Part shown: positions 1 to 5,700 of the stretch, piece after piece
Position numbering within the stretch: position 1 is the stretch's first letter
Layout: each line of letters starts with the position of its first letter
DNA from: an uncultured Campylobacter sp.
Lineage (GTDB): Bacteria > Campylobacterota > Campylobacteria > Campylobacterales > Campylobacteraceae
DNA length: 10,897 bases
Assembly (NCBI RefSeq): GCF_938002845.1
Contig: NZ_CALKZP010000054.1
Coordinates: forward strand, 1 to 10,897
Reading direction: 5' to 3'
Notes under the pieces: generated by a model
Database searches by the model: none
Told to the model about the DNA's origin: nothing
Seen by the model: only the letters and a program-made list of their open reading frames with translations
Position numbers and translations under genes: made by a program

Positions 1-31
1 TATAGACTTTGCCGTCTCTTTTAAGCATACC

Positions 32-63
32 GTTCTGCTCGCAGTAACGAGCGAATCGAAGTT
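32..63 (-). repeat. 32-bp partial-palindrome insert, copy 1
   Basis: This insert sits in the transposase remnant exactly between the TTT (Phe) codon of PVF and the following GG. Deleting 32 bases restores PVF-GMLKRDGKVY. On the plus strand it contains GCTCG (37-41), loop CAGTAA, CGAGC (48-52). The stem extends as TTC (33-35) with GAA (53-55) around a bulged T36. It is 29/32 identical to the insert at 124-155. There is no clear target duplication. Confidence 0.75.
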
Positions 64-123
64 AAATACCGGAGTTTTATTTGCTGCTCCTCTACCTCTC
101 TTACCTCTTACTCTTTTAGCTCC

Positions 124-155
124 GTTCTGCTCGCAGTTACGAGCGAAGCGAAGTA
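124..155 (-). repeat. 32-bp partial-palindrome insert, copy 2
   Basis: This insert sits between the TTT codon of DESYF and the GGA codon of GAKRVRGKRG in the transposase remnant. Removing 32 bases restores DESYFGAKRVRGK. It has the same hairpin as copy 1: GCTCG 129-133, loop CAGTTA, CGAGC 140-144, plus TTC/GAA around a bulged T. It differs from copy 1 at three positions (15, 25 and 32 of the unit). Both copies lie at CC|AAA on the plus strand, so the site may be specific. Confidence 0.75.
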
Positions 156-176
156 AAAGTAGCTTTCGTCAATCTC

Positions 177-210
177 AAAGCGAAGCTTCTAGGCGAGCTT
201 GCAAGCTGGA
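177..210 (-). repeat. 34-bp insert with nested palindromes, flanked by AATCTC repeats
   Basis: The sequence sits between two copies of AATCTC (171-176 and 211-216), which read GAGATT on the gene strand. Without it the transposase reads SGEIEIDESYF. It contains the palindromes GAAGCTTC (182-189) and AGCTTGCAAGCT (197-208). Its sequence differs from the 32-bp inserts apart from a shared GCGAAGC. The flanking repeat may be a target duplication or simply the native Glu-Ile-Glu-Ile codons. Confidence 0.55.
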
Positions 211-411
211 AATCTCACCGCTAAATTTACTTATCTTTTCACATTCTTGAGACATAAGATTTCTTATTTCCCTAAAGATTTTACATAGCGTTACTTCTGA
301 GATTTTAGTTAAATTCGATATCTTTGATGCTTCTATGTCTTCTGCAAAATACTTGAGAATTTCTCTAAATTTCTTCTACGAAATTCGGGAACGAATTATA
401 TACTTATTTTT

Positions 412-432
412 TAACCTCACTACGCTAGTTAC
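412..432 (-). repeat. Possible short relative of the 32-bp insert (about 21 bp)
   Basis: On the minus strand this reads GTAACTAGCGTAGTGAGG and so on, and resembles the GTAACTGCGAGCAGAAC half of the 32-bp inserts. Removing 21 bases joins ATGTTCTTGAAAA to AAAATAAG, giving a continuous transposase start MFLKNKYIIRSRIS. The resemblance is partial and the exact ends are uncertain. Confidence 0.35.
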
Positions 433-447
433 TTTTCAAGAACATTG

Positions 448-464
448 TGCTCATCGTAACTTAC
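448..464 (-). repeat. Possible 17-bp insert between RBS and transposase start
   Basis: On the minus strand, GAGCA occurs on either side of a short GTAAGTTACGAT stretch. Removing 17 bases would place AAAGGAG about 4 bases before the transposase ATG at 445. It weakly resembles the GTAACTGCGAG half of the 32-bp inserts. This is tentative, since the intact element is not visible here. Confidence 0.25.
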
Positions 465-837
465 TGCTCCTTTGTGTGAGCTTAAGTTAAAGAGAGCCAA
501 ACAAAATTTCAGCGCGAAATTTTAAAGAAAAGCAAGGCGCAGGATTTTGATACGAGCTCGAAGGTGGAATTTTAAAGCAAAGCGCGGAATTTAACGTTTA
601 AAGCGTAGAATTCTAGTCGTAAGATTAAGTATAAATTTTTAAAGAATTCAAAATAATTTCGTGCTCTTACGGCAAAATTCCGTGTCTCGCTTGTGAAGTT
701 CGAGCTTAAAATGAACGAGGCAAATCGCGCCTCGTAAATCCTTAAAATCAGTTCGCAAATCCGCCGCAAATTCCGTGCCGCGCCTTTTAAAAGCTCCCGT
801 AAAAATCCATTTAAAGAAACAATTATAAAAATTTAGC
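465..837. other. Intergenic, no gene seen
   Basis: AT-rich spacer between the transposase remnant and the accB promoter. It carries scattered AAATTTTAAA and GCGCGAAATTTTAAA-like strings. A 65-codon minus-strand open frame at 572-769 is rich in Arg, Phe and Leu, shows no coding pattern, and is taken as chance. No RNA gene was recognised. Confidence 0.5.
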
Positions 838-863
838 TAGAATTTCGCAAATTTTTTCAGGAG
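838..863 (+). promoter_or_regulatory. Probable accBC promoter -10 and RBS
   Basis: TAGAAT at 838-843 is a plausible -10 element for the main sigma factor; TATAAA at 824-829 is an alternative. Both lie in an AT-rich stretch with no convincing -35, which is usual for Campylobacter. CAGGAG at 858-863 is a good ribosome binding site 6 bases before the accB ATG at 870 and fixes that start. Confidence 0.45.
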
Positions 864-869
864 AAATTT

Positions 870-1328
870 ATGACAAAAGCAGAAATCAAAGAGTTAATGG
901 ATTTTTTCGGCGAAAAGCAAGGCATTAACGAGCTAAAAATTAAAGATAAAGATTTTGAAATCGAGATAAAAAAATATGGAGCGTGCGGTGGGATCACGCC
1001 TCAGCTTGCCGCACCAGTACCCACTCCGCAACTTGCTGCGCCTTCGGTAAACGTGCTCGTGGGCGACAAACCCGCCACAAAAGGCTCGATGGATACGATT
1101 GACAGCCCAATGGTCGGTACTTTTTATAAGGCGCCAAGCCCGGGTGCGGCGGAATTCGTAAGCGTAGGCCAGGTCGTGCATAAGGGCGATACAATCGGCA
1201 TAATAGAAGCAATGAAGATTATGAACGAGATCGAAGCGGAGTTTGACTGCCGCATCAAAAAAGCCCTCGTCGAGGACGGGCAGCCCGTTGAATACGCTAT
1301 GGCGCTGTTTGAGGTCGAGAAGCTATGA
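870..1328 (+). CDS. accB: Biotin carboxyl carrier protein of acetyl-CoA carboxylase
   Basis: AccB carries the biotin that AccC carboxylates and from which the carboxyltransferase passes CO2 to acetyl-CoA, giving malonyl-CoA for fatty acid synthesis in the cytoplasm. The 152-residue protein has the usual layout. A helical N-terminal region (1-36) is followed by a Pro/Ala linker with a doubled TPQLAAP (residues 43-49 and 52-58), then the biotinyl domain (about 76-152). The domain holds DSPMVGTFY, the family hairpin PSPGAAEFV, and EAMKIMNE with the biotin-accepting Lys116. Length is close to E. coli AccB (156). The start is fixed by CAGGAG six bases upstream. The stop overlaps the accC start (ATGA), so the two are probably translationally coupled. 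No accA or accD is adjacent. Confidence 0.96.
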   Translation: MTKAEIKELMDFFGEKQGINELKIKDKDFEIEIKKYGACGGITPQLAAPVPTPQLAAPSVNVLVGDKPATKGSMDTIDSPMVGTFYKAPSPGAAEFVSVGQVVHKGDTIGIIEAMKIMNEIEAEFDCRIKKALVEDGQPVEYAMALFEVEKL

Positions 1329-2662
1329 GGGAGCTTAAGAAAATTCTAATCGCAAATCGCGGCGAGATAGCGCTCAGAGCGCTTCGCACGATCCAAGAGA
1401 TGGGCAAGCAAGCCATCGTCGTGCACTCCACCGCCGATCAGGACGCGCTTTACGTCAAATACGCCGACGCGTCGGTCTGTATAGGCGGACCGCGCAGCAG
1501 CGATAGCTACCTAAATATCCCCGCAATCATCACAGCCTGCGAGCTAACCGAAGCTGACGCGATATTTCCGGGATACGGCTTTTTGAGCGAAAGTCAAAAT
1601 TTCGTAGAAATTTGCGCTAAGCACGGCATTAAATTTATCGGCCCGAGCGTCGAGGCAATGACTTTAATGAGCGATAAGAGCAAGGCTAAGCAAGTGATGA
1701 TGCGCGCGGGCATCCCCGTAGTGCCTGGCAGCGACGGCGCGATCGCAAGCGTCGAAGAGGCACGCAAGCTAGCCGTCGAAATCGGCTATCCGGTCATCAT
1801 TAAAGCCGCAGCCGGTGGCGGTGGGCGCGGAATGCGCGTGGTCGAGCGCGAAGAGGATATCGAAAAGCTCTTTTGGTCGGCAGAGAGCGAAGCGATGAGC
1901 GCGTTTGGCGACGGCACGATGTATATGGAAAAATATATCACAAACCCCCGCCACATCGAGGTTCAGGTCTTAGGCGACGAGCATGGACATGTCGTGCATA
2001 TCGGCGAGCGCGACTGCTCGATGCAGCGCCGCCACCAAAAGCTAATCGAAGAGAGCCCAGCCGTAATCTTGGATGAGCAGACGCGAAAAAGCCTGCATGA
2101 AACGGCGGTTCGCGCCGCTAAGGCGATCGGATACGCAAGCGCGGGAACGTTTGAGTTTTTATACGATAGCAAGGACAAGAAATTCTATTTCATCGAGATG
2201 AACACCCGCTTGCAGGTCGAACACACCGTAAGCGAGATGCGAAGCGGGCTCGATCTGATCGAGTGGATGATCCGCATCGCGCAGGGCGAGAAGCTGCTGC
2301 CTCAAAGCGAGATAAAATTTAGCGGGCATGCGCTTGAGTGCCGCATCACCGCCGAGGACTCTAAAAGCTTTATGCCAAACCCGGGCAAAATCACAAAATA
2401 CGTCGCTCCGGGCGGCAGAAATGTGCGAATGGATAGCCACGTTTATGAGGGCTACTCGGTGCCGCCTTACTACGACAGCATGATCGGCAAGCTCATCGTC
2501 CACGACAAGGACCGCCAGCGCGCGATCGCAAAAATGAAGGTCGCGCTAGATGAGCTCATCATCGGCGGCATAAAATCGACGCGCGATTTTCATCTTAGGA
2601 TGATGAATAACCCCGATTTCGTGGATAATAACTACGACACAAATTACCTAGCCAAGCATTAA
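1325..2662 (+). CDS. accC: Biotin carboxylase subunit of acetyl-CoA carboxylase
   Basis: AccC uses ATP and bicarbonate to carboxylate biotin on AccB, the first half-reaction of malonyl-CoA synthesis. The 445-residue protein matches the family end to end (E. coli about 449). An N-terminal Rossmann-like domain (KILIANRGEIALRALR, FPGYGFLSE at 81-89) precedes an ATP-grasp domain with the glycine loop IIKAAAGGGGRGM (158-170). Active-site residues are present by comparison with E. coli: Lys118, Lys160, His210, Lys239, Glu277, Glu291, Asn293, Arg295 in EMNTRLQVEH, and Arg340 in LECRI. The biotin carboxylase C-terminal domain ends at YLAKH. No RBS is separable from the accB end, since the ATGA overlap implies coupled translation. 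It is the last gene of its transcript, followed by a probable terminator. Confidence 0.97.
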   Translation: MRELKKILIANRGEIALRALRTIQEMGKQAIVVHSTADQDALYVKYADASVCIGGPRSSDSYLNIPAIITACELTEADAIFPGYGFLSESQNFVEICAKHGIKFIGPSVEAMTLMSDKSKAKQVMMRAGIPVVPGSDGAIASVEEARKLAVEIGYPVIIKAAAGGGGRGMRVVEREEDIEKLFWSAESEAMSAFGDGTMYMEKYITNPRHIEVQVLGDEHGHVVHIGERDCSMQRRHQKLIEESPAVILDEQTRKSLHETAVRAAKAIGYASAGTFEFLYDSKDKKFYFIEMNTRLQVEHTVSEMRSGLDLIEWMIRIAQGEKLLPQSEIKFSGHALECRITAEDSKSFMPNPGKITKYVAPGGRNVRMDSHVYEGYSVPPYYDSMIGKLIVHDKDRQRAIAKMKVALDELIIGGIKSTRDFHLRMMNNPDFVDNNYDTNYLAKH

Positions 2663-2671
2663 ATTTAAAAC

Positions 2672-2698
2672 TCCAAGGGATGATACTCTTGGAATTTT
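2672..2698 (+). terminator. Probable intrinsic terminator of accBC
   Basis: It begins 9 bases after the accC stop. TCCAAGGG (2672-2679) pairs with CTCTTGGA (2686-2693), eight pairs with one G-T, around a six-base loop ATGATA. ATTTT follows. The stem is only moderately GC-rich and the T run is short, but position and shape fit. Confidence 0.6.
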
Positions 2699-2707
2699 AA
2701 AATTTAT

Positions 2708-2785
2708 TTGAAATTCTGCATTTAAGATTCCGTTTGAAATTTTATATTTAAAAATCTACTTGAAATTTTGTTTTAAAATTTTATC
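2708..2785. repeat. Three degenerate 26-bp tandem units
   Basis: TTGAAATT recurs at 2708, 2734 and 2760, exactly 26 bases apart. Neighbouring units agree at about 18 of 26 positions by eye. The sequence is very AT-rich, so part of the agreement may be compositional. Confidence 0.4.
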
Positions 2786-2831
2786 GTGCCACGTTTTAAA
2801 ATTTTACTATTAAATTTGCCGCTAAATCTAA

Positions 2832-2858
2832 GTGACGACGCGCGAGATACGTCGTCGC
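2832..2858. other. Hairpin of unknown role
   Basis: GACGACG (2834-2840) pairs perfectly with CGTCGTC (2850-2856) around a nine-base loop. T2833-G2857 and G2832-C2858 extend the stem to nine pairs. TTTT occurs only about five bases further, so it is a weak terminator candidate at best. It stands out as GC-rich within an AT-rich gap. Confidence 0.35.
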
Positions 2859-3102
2859 ACGTGTTTTACGGCTAGATAAATGCTGGGCTCGGTTTAAATT
2901 TTACGTTCTATGGCGATTTAAATTTAGAATGTGTGTATTGTCACCGCAAATATTCGCTTTGATCCGCACCGATCTAGTTAAAATTTTAAGTCGCGTACAC
3001 GCTTTAATTATCTATTTCGGTGACCACCACCACCGCCTGCGAGTAAGCGGCTAAAATTTACCGCACGAGCCACCAATGCACGTTCTGCATAAATTTTATC
3101 GC

Positions 3103-3118
3103 ACTCGCCGTTGCGAGT
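3103..3118. other. Short perfect hairpin ACTCGC-CGTT-GCGAGT
   Basis: A six-base-pair perfect stem with a four-base loop, about 105 bases past the stop of the minus-strand gene at 3224. Its CTCG...TGCGAG core resembles the stem of the 32-bp inserts at 32-63 and 124-155, on the opposite strand sense. It may be a related remnant or chance. Confidence 0.3.
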
Positions 3119-3223
3119 ATGAAAAAAGTAGTATCGAGCCGTAAATTTACGATTATTTGCCGCGCGCTAGAAACGACGACTGATTTATAGGCAAAGCGCG
3201 CTAGGTCTTTAAACCGTCAAATT

Positions 3224-4225
3224 TCAAACCCCGAATTCCTCGTAAAATTTATTTAGATAATCGGCGTAGTAGAAGTTTTGATTTCTAGCGTCAAATCTGC
3301 CCGCCAGCTCCAAAGCCGTCTTGTAGTCGCCCTCATCGCCAAACGCGCTAACGGCGATGAAAAATCGTAGGTCGTTCAGATCGTCGTTGCTATCGAGTAT
3401 GGCGTGCGAGTGTTTACGAGCTAAGCTTAGCGCCGTCTCGCGCTCATCCAGCCTGACGGCGATCTCGATTAGCGGCGCGATCTGGTTTATGACGCGAGGA
3501 TTTGACTCGATCGTCGCCGCGGCCTTGGGTAGCAGGGTTTTTGCCTCCTCTATCTTGCCCGTCTTTATCATGCTAAAAAGTATCGGTGCGTAGGTTATTT
3601 GCGGCACCTCGGAGCAGGTTAGCTCGCCCGAGAGTATCGGCTCGGCAAGACCCAGCGCCGCTGCATGCTCGCCTGCAAAATTTAAATACGCGATCTCATC
3701 GCTTGCTTCACACGCCTCGCAGTCGGCCATATCGTCTTTGGCAAGCTTTTTCCACAGCTCATAGTTGGACCTTGCCTCTCTAGCGTCGCCCATATCGATG
3801 TTTTGGTTCATCAAAGCCTTGTAGTATGAGGCCAGCGAGAGCTCCAAACGCTCGTAGTAAAACAGCATCGCCTTGTTCACCTCGTCTATGAGCTCCCTTT
3901 CGATTATAGAGCTTTTGGCTATGCCCGAGACTATCCATTTAAATTTCCACAGACAGCTCTCAAAGTCGCCAAAATTCGGGTATTCGCTTTCTTTTAAATT
4001 TTGCGCGATGTAGCCCGTGAGCCACATTAGCGCTCTGGTTCTTAAAAATGCGCCGAATTTTTCAAATTCCTCGTTTAGCACAAAGTCGCAAATTTGCGCG
4101 GCAAATTCGAAATTTTCCGCCTCGATAGCTCCCCTTATCGCATCAAACAGATACTCCTCCTTATCCGCCAGCCTATCAAATTGCCTTAGCTTTTCATAAA
4201 GCCCCTCTAGCGAGCCCTGCTTCAT
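3224..4225 (-). CDS. TPR-like all-helical protein of unknown function
   Basis: The 333-residue product is predicted almost wholly helical and cytoplasmic, with no signal peptide or membrane segment. Helix pairs of the A-x(n)-EEA / ETALSLARK type recur through the C-terminal half (about 175-310), as in tetratricopeptide-like solenoids. A central segment ARSNYELWKKLAKDDMAD-CEAC (Cys169 and Cys172) is followed by LSGELTCSEVPQITYAP (Cys204). From memory this CxxC...C-EVP layout recurs in a conserved family of TPR-like proteins of unknown role; that is inference. The start is set at ATG 4225 because GAGGAG (4237-4232) lies five bases upstream. A GTG at 4231 overlaps that RBS and is less likely. 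It is a single gene, divergent from the peptidase operon, with its own TATAAT promoter. Confidence 0.85.
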   Translation of the reverse strand: MKQGSLEGLYEKLRQFDRLADKEEYLFDAIRGAIEAENFEFAAQICDFVLNEEFEKFGAFLRTRALMWLTGYIAQNLKESEYPNFGDFESCLWKFKWIVSGIAKSSIIERELIDEVNKAMLFYYERLELSLASYYKALMNQNIDMGDAREARSNYELWKKLAKDDMADCEACEASDEIAYLNFAGEHAAALGLAEPILSGELTCSEVPQITYAPILFSMIKTGKIEEAKTLLPKAAATIESNPRVINQIAPLIEIAVRLDERETALSLARKHSHAILDSNDDLNDLRFFIAVSAFGDEGDYKTALELAGRFDARNQNFYYADYLNKFYEEFGV

Positions 4226-4252
4226 CTGCACTCCTCGTTGAATTTTGCGATA

Positions 4253-4258
4253 ATTATA
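4253..4258 (-). promoter_or_regulatory. -10 element of the TPR-like gene
   Basis: A perfect TATAAT on the minus strand, 27 bases before the ATG at 4225. A transcript start near 4246 would give a leader of about 20 bases containing the GAGGAG RBS (4237-4232). No good TTGACA is seen upstream, which is common in Campylobacter promoters. Confidence 0.6.
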
Positions 4259-4400
4259 TCCGTTTAGTCTGAAGCTAAGCAGGCGCGTCGCGATTTTAAA
4301 GCCCAGAAGGCAAAATTTAAAATTTATAGCGTTATCTTAAAGCGGCTTTGCTCGCGCCGTTTTAGCGCCATATTTGCCGCCGCGATAAGTAAATTTCAGC

Positions 4401-4459
4401 TTTGTTATATAAATTTAATATTAAAATGCCGTATTCATAAATTTTTTAAGAAAAGGGGA
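4401..4459 (+). promoter_or_regulatory. Likely promoter region and RBS of the peptidase operon
   Basis: A very AT-rich stretch just before the first gene holds candidate -10 elements TATAAA (4408-4413) and TAAAAT (4422-4427). AAAAGGGG (4452-4459) is a good RBS four bases before the ATG at 4464. Which -10 is used cannot be decided by eye. No operator or riboswitch was recognised in the divergent gap 4226-4463. Confidence 0.4.
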
Positions 4460-4463
4460 ATTT

Positions 4464-5690
4464 ATGGAGATAAACATACAGCGCTTTAAAAGCGAGTTCG
4501 AGCAGATAAGCCGCTTTGGGGCTTTGGCGGGCGGCGGGCTTACGCGGCTTGCGTTTTCGCGCGAGGATAAAGCGGCGCGCGACTTCCTCATATCGCTACT
4601 TCAAAAAGAAAATTTCAAGATCAAAATCGACGATACGGGCAATATTTTCGCTAAATTCAGCGGCGTCAGCAATCCCGATTTGCCGTCCGTCAGCGCGGGT
4701 TCGCATATCGATAGCGTGCCGCAGGGCGGCTTTTACGACGACACGTTAGGTGTCATGGCGGCTTTGGAGGCGATCCGCACGGTGCGAGATAGCGGAGAGA
4801 GGCTTGCGCGACCGCTGGAGCTTATCGTCTTTGTTTGCGAGGAATCAAGCCGCTTTAAAATGGCGACCGTAGGCAGCAAGATAATTAGCGGCAAGCTATC
4901 GCGGCAGCGGCTGGGCGAGCTAAAGGATAAAGACGGAATTTCGCTGTTTGACGCGATGCAGAGTTTCGGTTTAAATCCCGCAAATTTAAAAAGCTGCGTC
5001 CTGTCAAAATCCAGCTTTCATAGCTATATCGAGCAGGGGCCGGTATTGCAGCGACTCGGTATCCCCGTGGGCGTCGTCACGGGTATCGCCGCACCCGTGC
5101 GATACGAGCTACGGATCGAGGGTAGAGCCGATCACAGCGGCGCTACGCCGATGGATATGCGCTGCGACGCCCTAGCTTGCGCTAGCGAGATCATTTTAAG
5201 CGCGGAGAGGATCGCAAAGGAGGGCAAAACCACGGTCGCGACGACGGGCTATGCAAATGCGATACCCGGCGTGCTAAACGTAATCCCTAGCTCCTGCACG
5301 CTAGGTCTTGATATACGCGATATCGATGAGGAAGCGCTTAGGGCGGCGGACGATAAAATTTGCGCCGCGATAGGTGAAATTTGCGCTCGCCGAGGGTGCA
5401 GATTTGAACTAAAAAATCTCATCAAGGATCGCCCCGTAAAGCTAAGCGAGGAGATGATCGCTCTGCTTGAGAGCTGTGCCGGCGAGCTTAAAATTCCAAG
5501 CCTGAGGCTTCCTAGCGGCGCGGGACACGACGCGATGAATATGATGGAGCTTGCGGATCGCGTGGGGATGCTTTTCGTGCCGTGCAAGGACGGCATCAGC
5601 CACAACGTAAATGAAAGTATAAACTGGCACGACGCGTTTGCCGCTACGAAGGTTTTAGCCGCGGCGATGTTAAGCTTAGCCAAGGAATAA
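4464..5690 (+). CDS. M20 family hydantoinase/carbamoylase-type amidohydrolase
   Basis: This family holds N-carbamoyl-L-amino acid hydrolases, allantoate amidohydrolase (AllC) and ureidoglycolate-type enzymes: cytoplasmic, two-metal hydrolases that cut N-acyl or N-carbamoyl groups off amino acids and ureides. The 408-residue length fits (AllC about 411). Visible motifs are ISRFGALAGGGLTRLAFSREDKAARDFL (16-43, given by its ends ISRFGA and KAARDFL), SAGSHIDSVPQGG (77-89), YDDTLGV (91-97), CEESSRF (125-131), YIEQGPVLQ (188-196), GRADHSGATPMDMR (220-233) and GAGHDAMNM (352-360). Metal and catalytic candidates are His81, Asp92, Glu126/Glu127 and His380. The His usually found directly before IEQG is Tyr188 here, with His186 two residues earlier. 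The substrate cannot be read from sequence. It is the first gene of the operon, with RBS AAGGGG upstream and abgA following after 10 bp. Confidence 0.85.
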   Translation: MEINIQRFKSEFEQISRFGALAGGGLTRLAFSREDKAARDFLISLLQKENFKIKIDDTGNIFAKFSGVSNPDLPSVSAGSHIDSVPQGGFYDDTLGVMAALEAIRTVRDSGERLARPLELIVFVCEESSRFKMATVGSKIISGKLSRQRLGELKDKDGISLFDAMQSFGLNPANLKSCVLSKSSFHSYIEQGPVLQRLGIPVGVVTGIAAPVRYELRIEGRADHSGATPMDMRCDALACASEIILSAERIAKEGKTTVATTGYANAIPGVLNVIPSSCTLGLDIRDIDEEALRAADDKICAAIGEICARRGCRFELKNLIKDRPVKLSEEMIALLESCAGELKIPSLRLPSGAGHDAMNMMELADRVGMLFVPCKDGISHNVNESINWHDAFAATKVLAAAMLSLAKE

Positions 5691-5700
5691 AGGAGAGAAG

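Larger units (their letters stand above)
1..445 (-). pseudogene. Decayed IS1595/ISXO2-type transposase, N-terminal part, cut by window edge
   Basis: Read on the minus strand from ATG at 445, the sequence gives MFLKN-KYIIRSRIS, a TAG stop at 378-376, then KKFREILKYFAEDIEASK, ISNLTKISEVTLCKIFREIR and NLMSQECEK, in one frame. It continues as FSGEIEIDESYF, GAKRVRGKRGRGAANKTPVF and GMLKRDGKVY once short inserts at 32-63, 124-155 and 177-210 are removed. The ExDESYFG box followed by a basic (R/K)RGKRGRG stretch and PVFG(L/M)LKRxGKVY is typical of ISXO2-like (IS1595 family) transposases. Its first Asp belongs to the catalytic triad of that family. The copy cannot make protein, because it has one in-frame stop and several inserts that break the frame. 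The C-terminal half lies beyond the left edge, and no terminal inverted repeats could be identified. The family call is from remembered motifs; the decay is read directly. Confidence 0.8.
2663..3223. other. Gene-free gap between convergent accC and the TPR-like gene
   Basis: No frame with a start, RBS and coding character was found on either strand. The stretch holds the accBC terminator, three degenerate 26-bp repeats, hairpins at 2832-2858 and 3103-3118, a 12-bp palindrome CGTAAATTTACG at 3140-3151, and a short CAC-rich run near 3024-3036. It could hide a small RNA or an old gene remnant, but neither can be shown. Confidence 0.5.

Noticed and set aside
376..392. Insert with AATTCG/CGAATT hairpin in the transposase remnant
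   Set aside because: Translation through it (IIRSRIS-KKFREIL) matches the expected transposase N-terminus, so only the TAG is abnormal and no insert is needed.
572..769. 65-codon minus-strand open frame before accB
   Set aside because: No RBS, AT-rich Phe/Leu/Arg-heavy translation without family features, sitting in decayed intergenic sequence.
2708..2785. CRISPR array
   Set aside because: The 26-bp period has no distinct spacers, the units are poorly conserved and extremely AT-rich, and no cas genes are present.
4229..4231. GTG start for the TPR-like gene
   Set aside because: It overlaps the GAGGAG ribosome binding site; ATG at 4225 has normal spacing.
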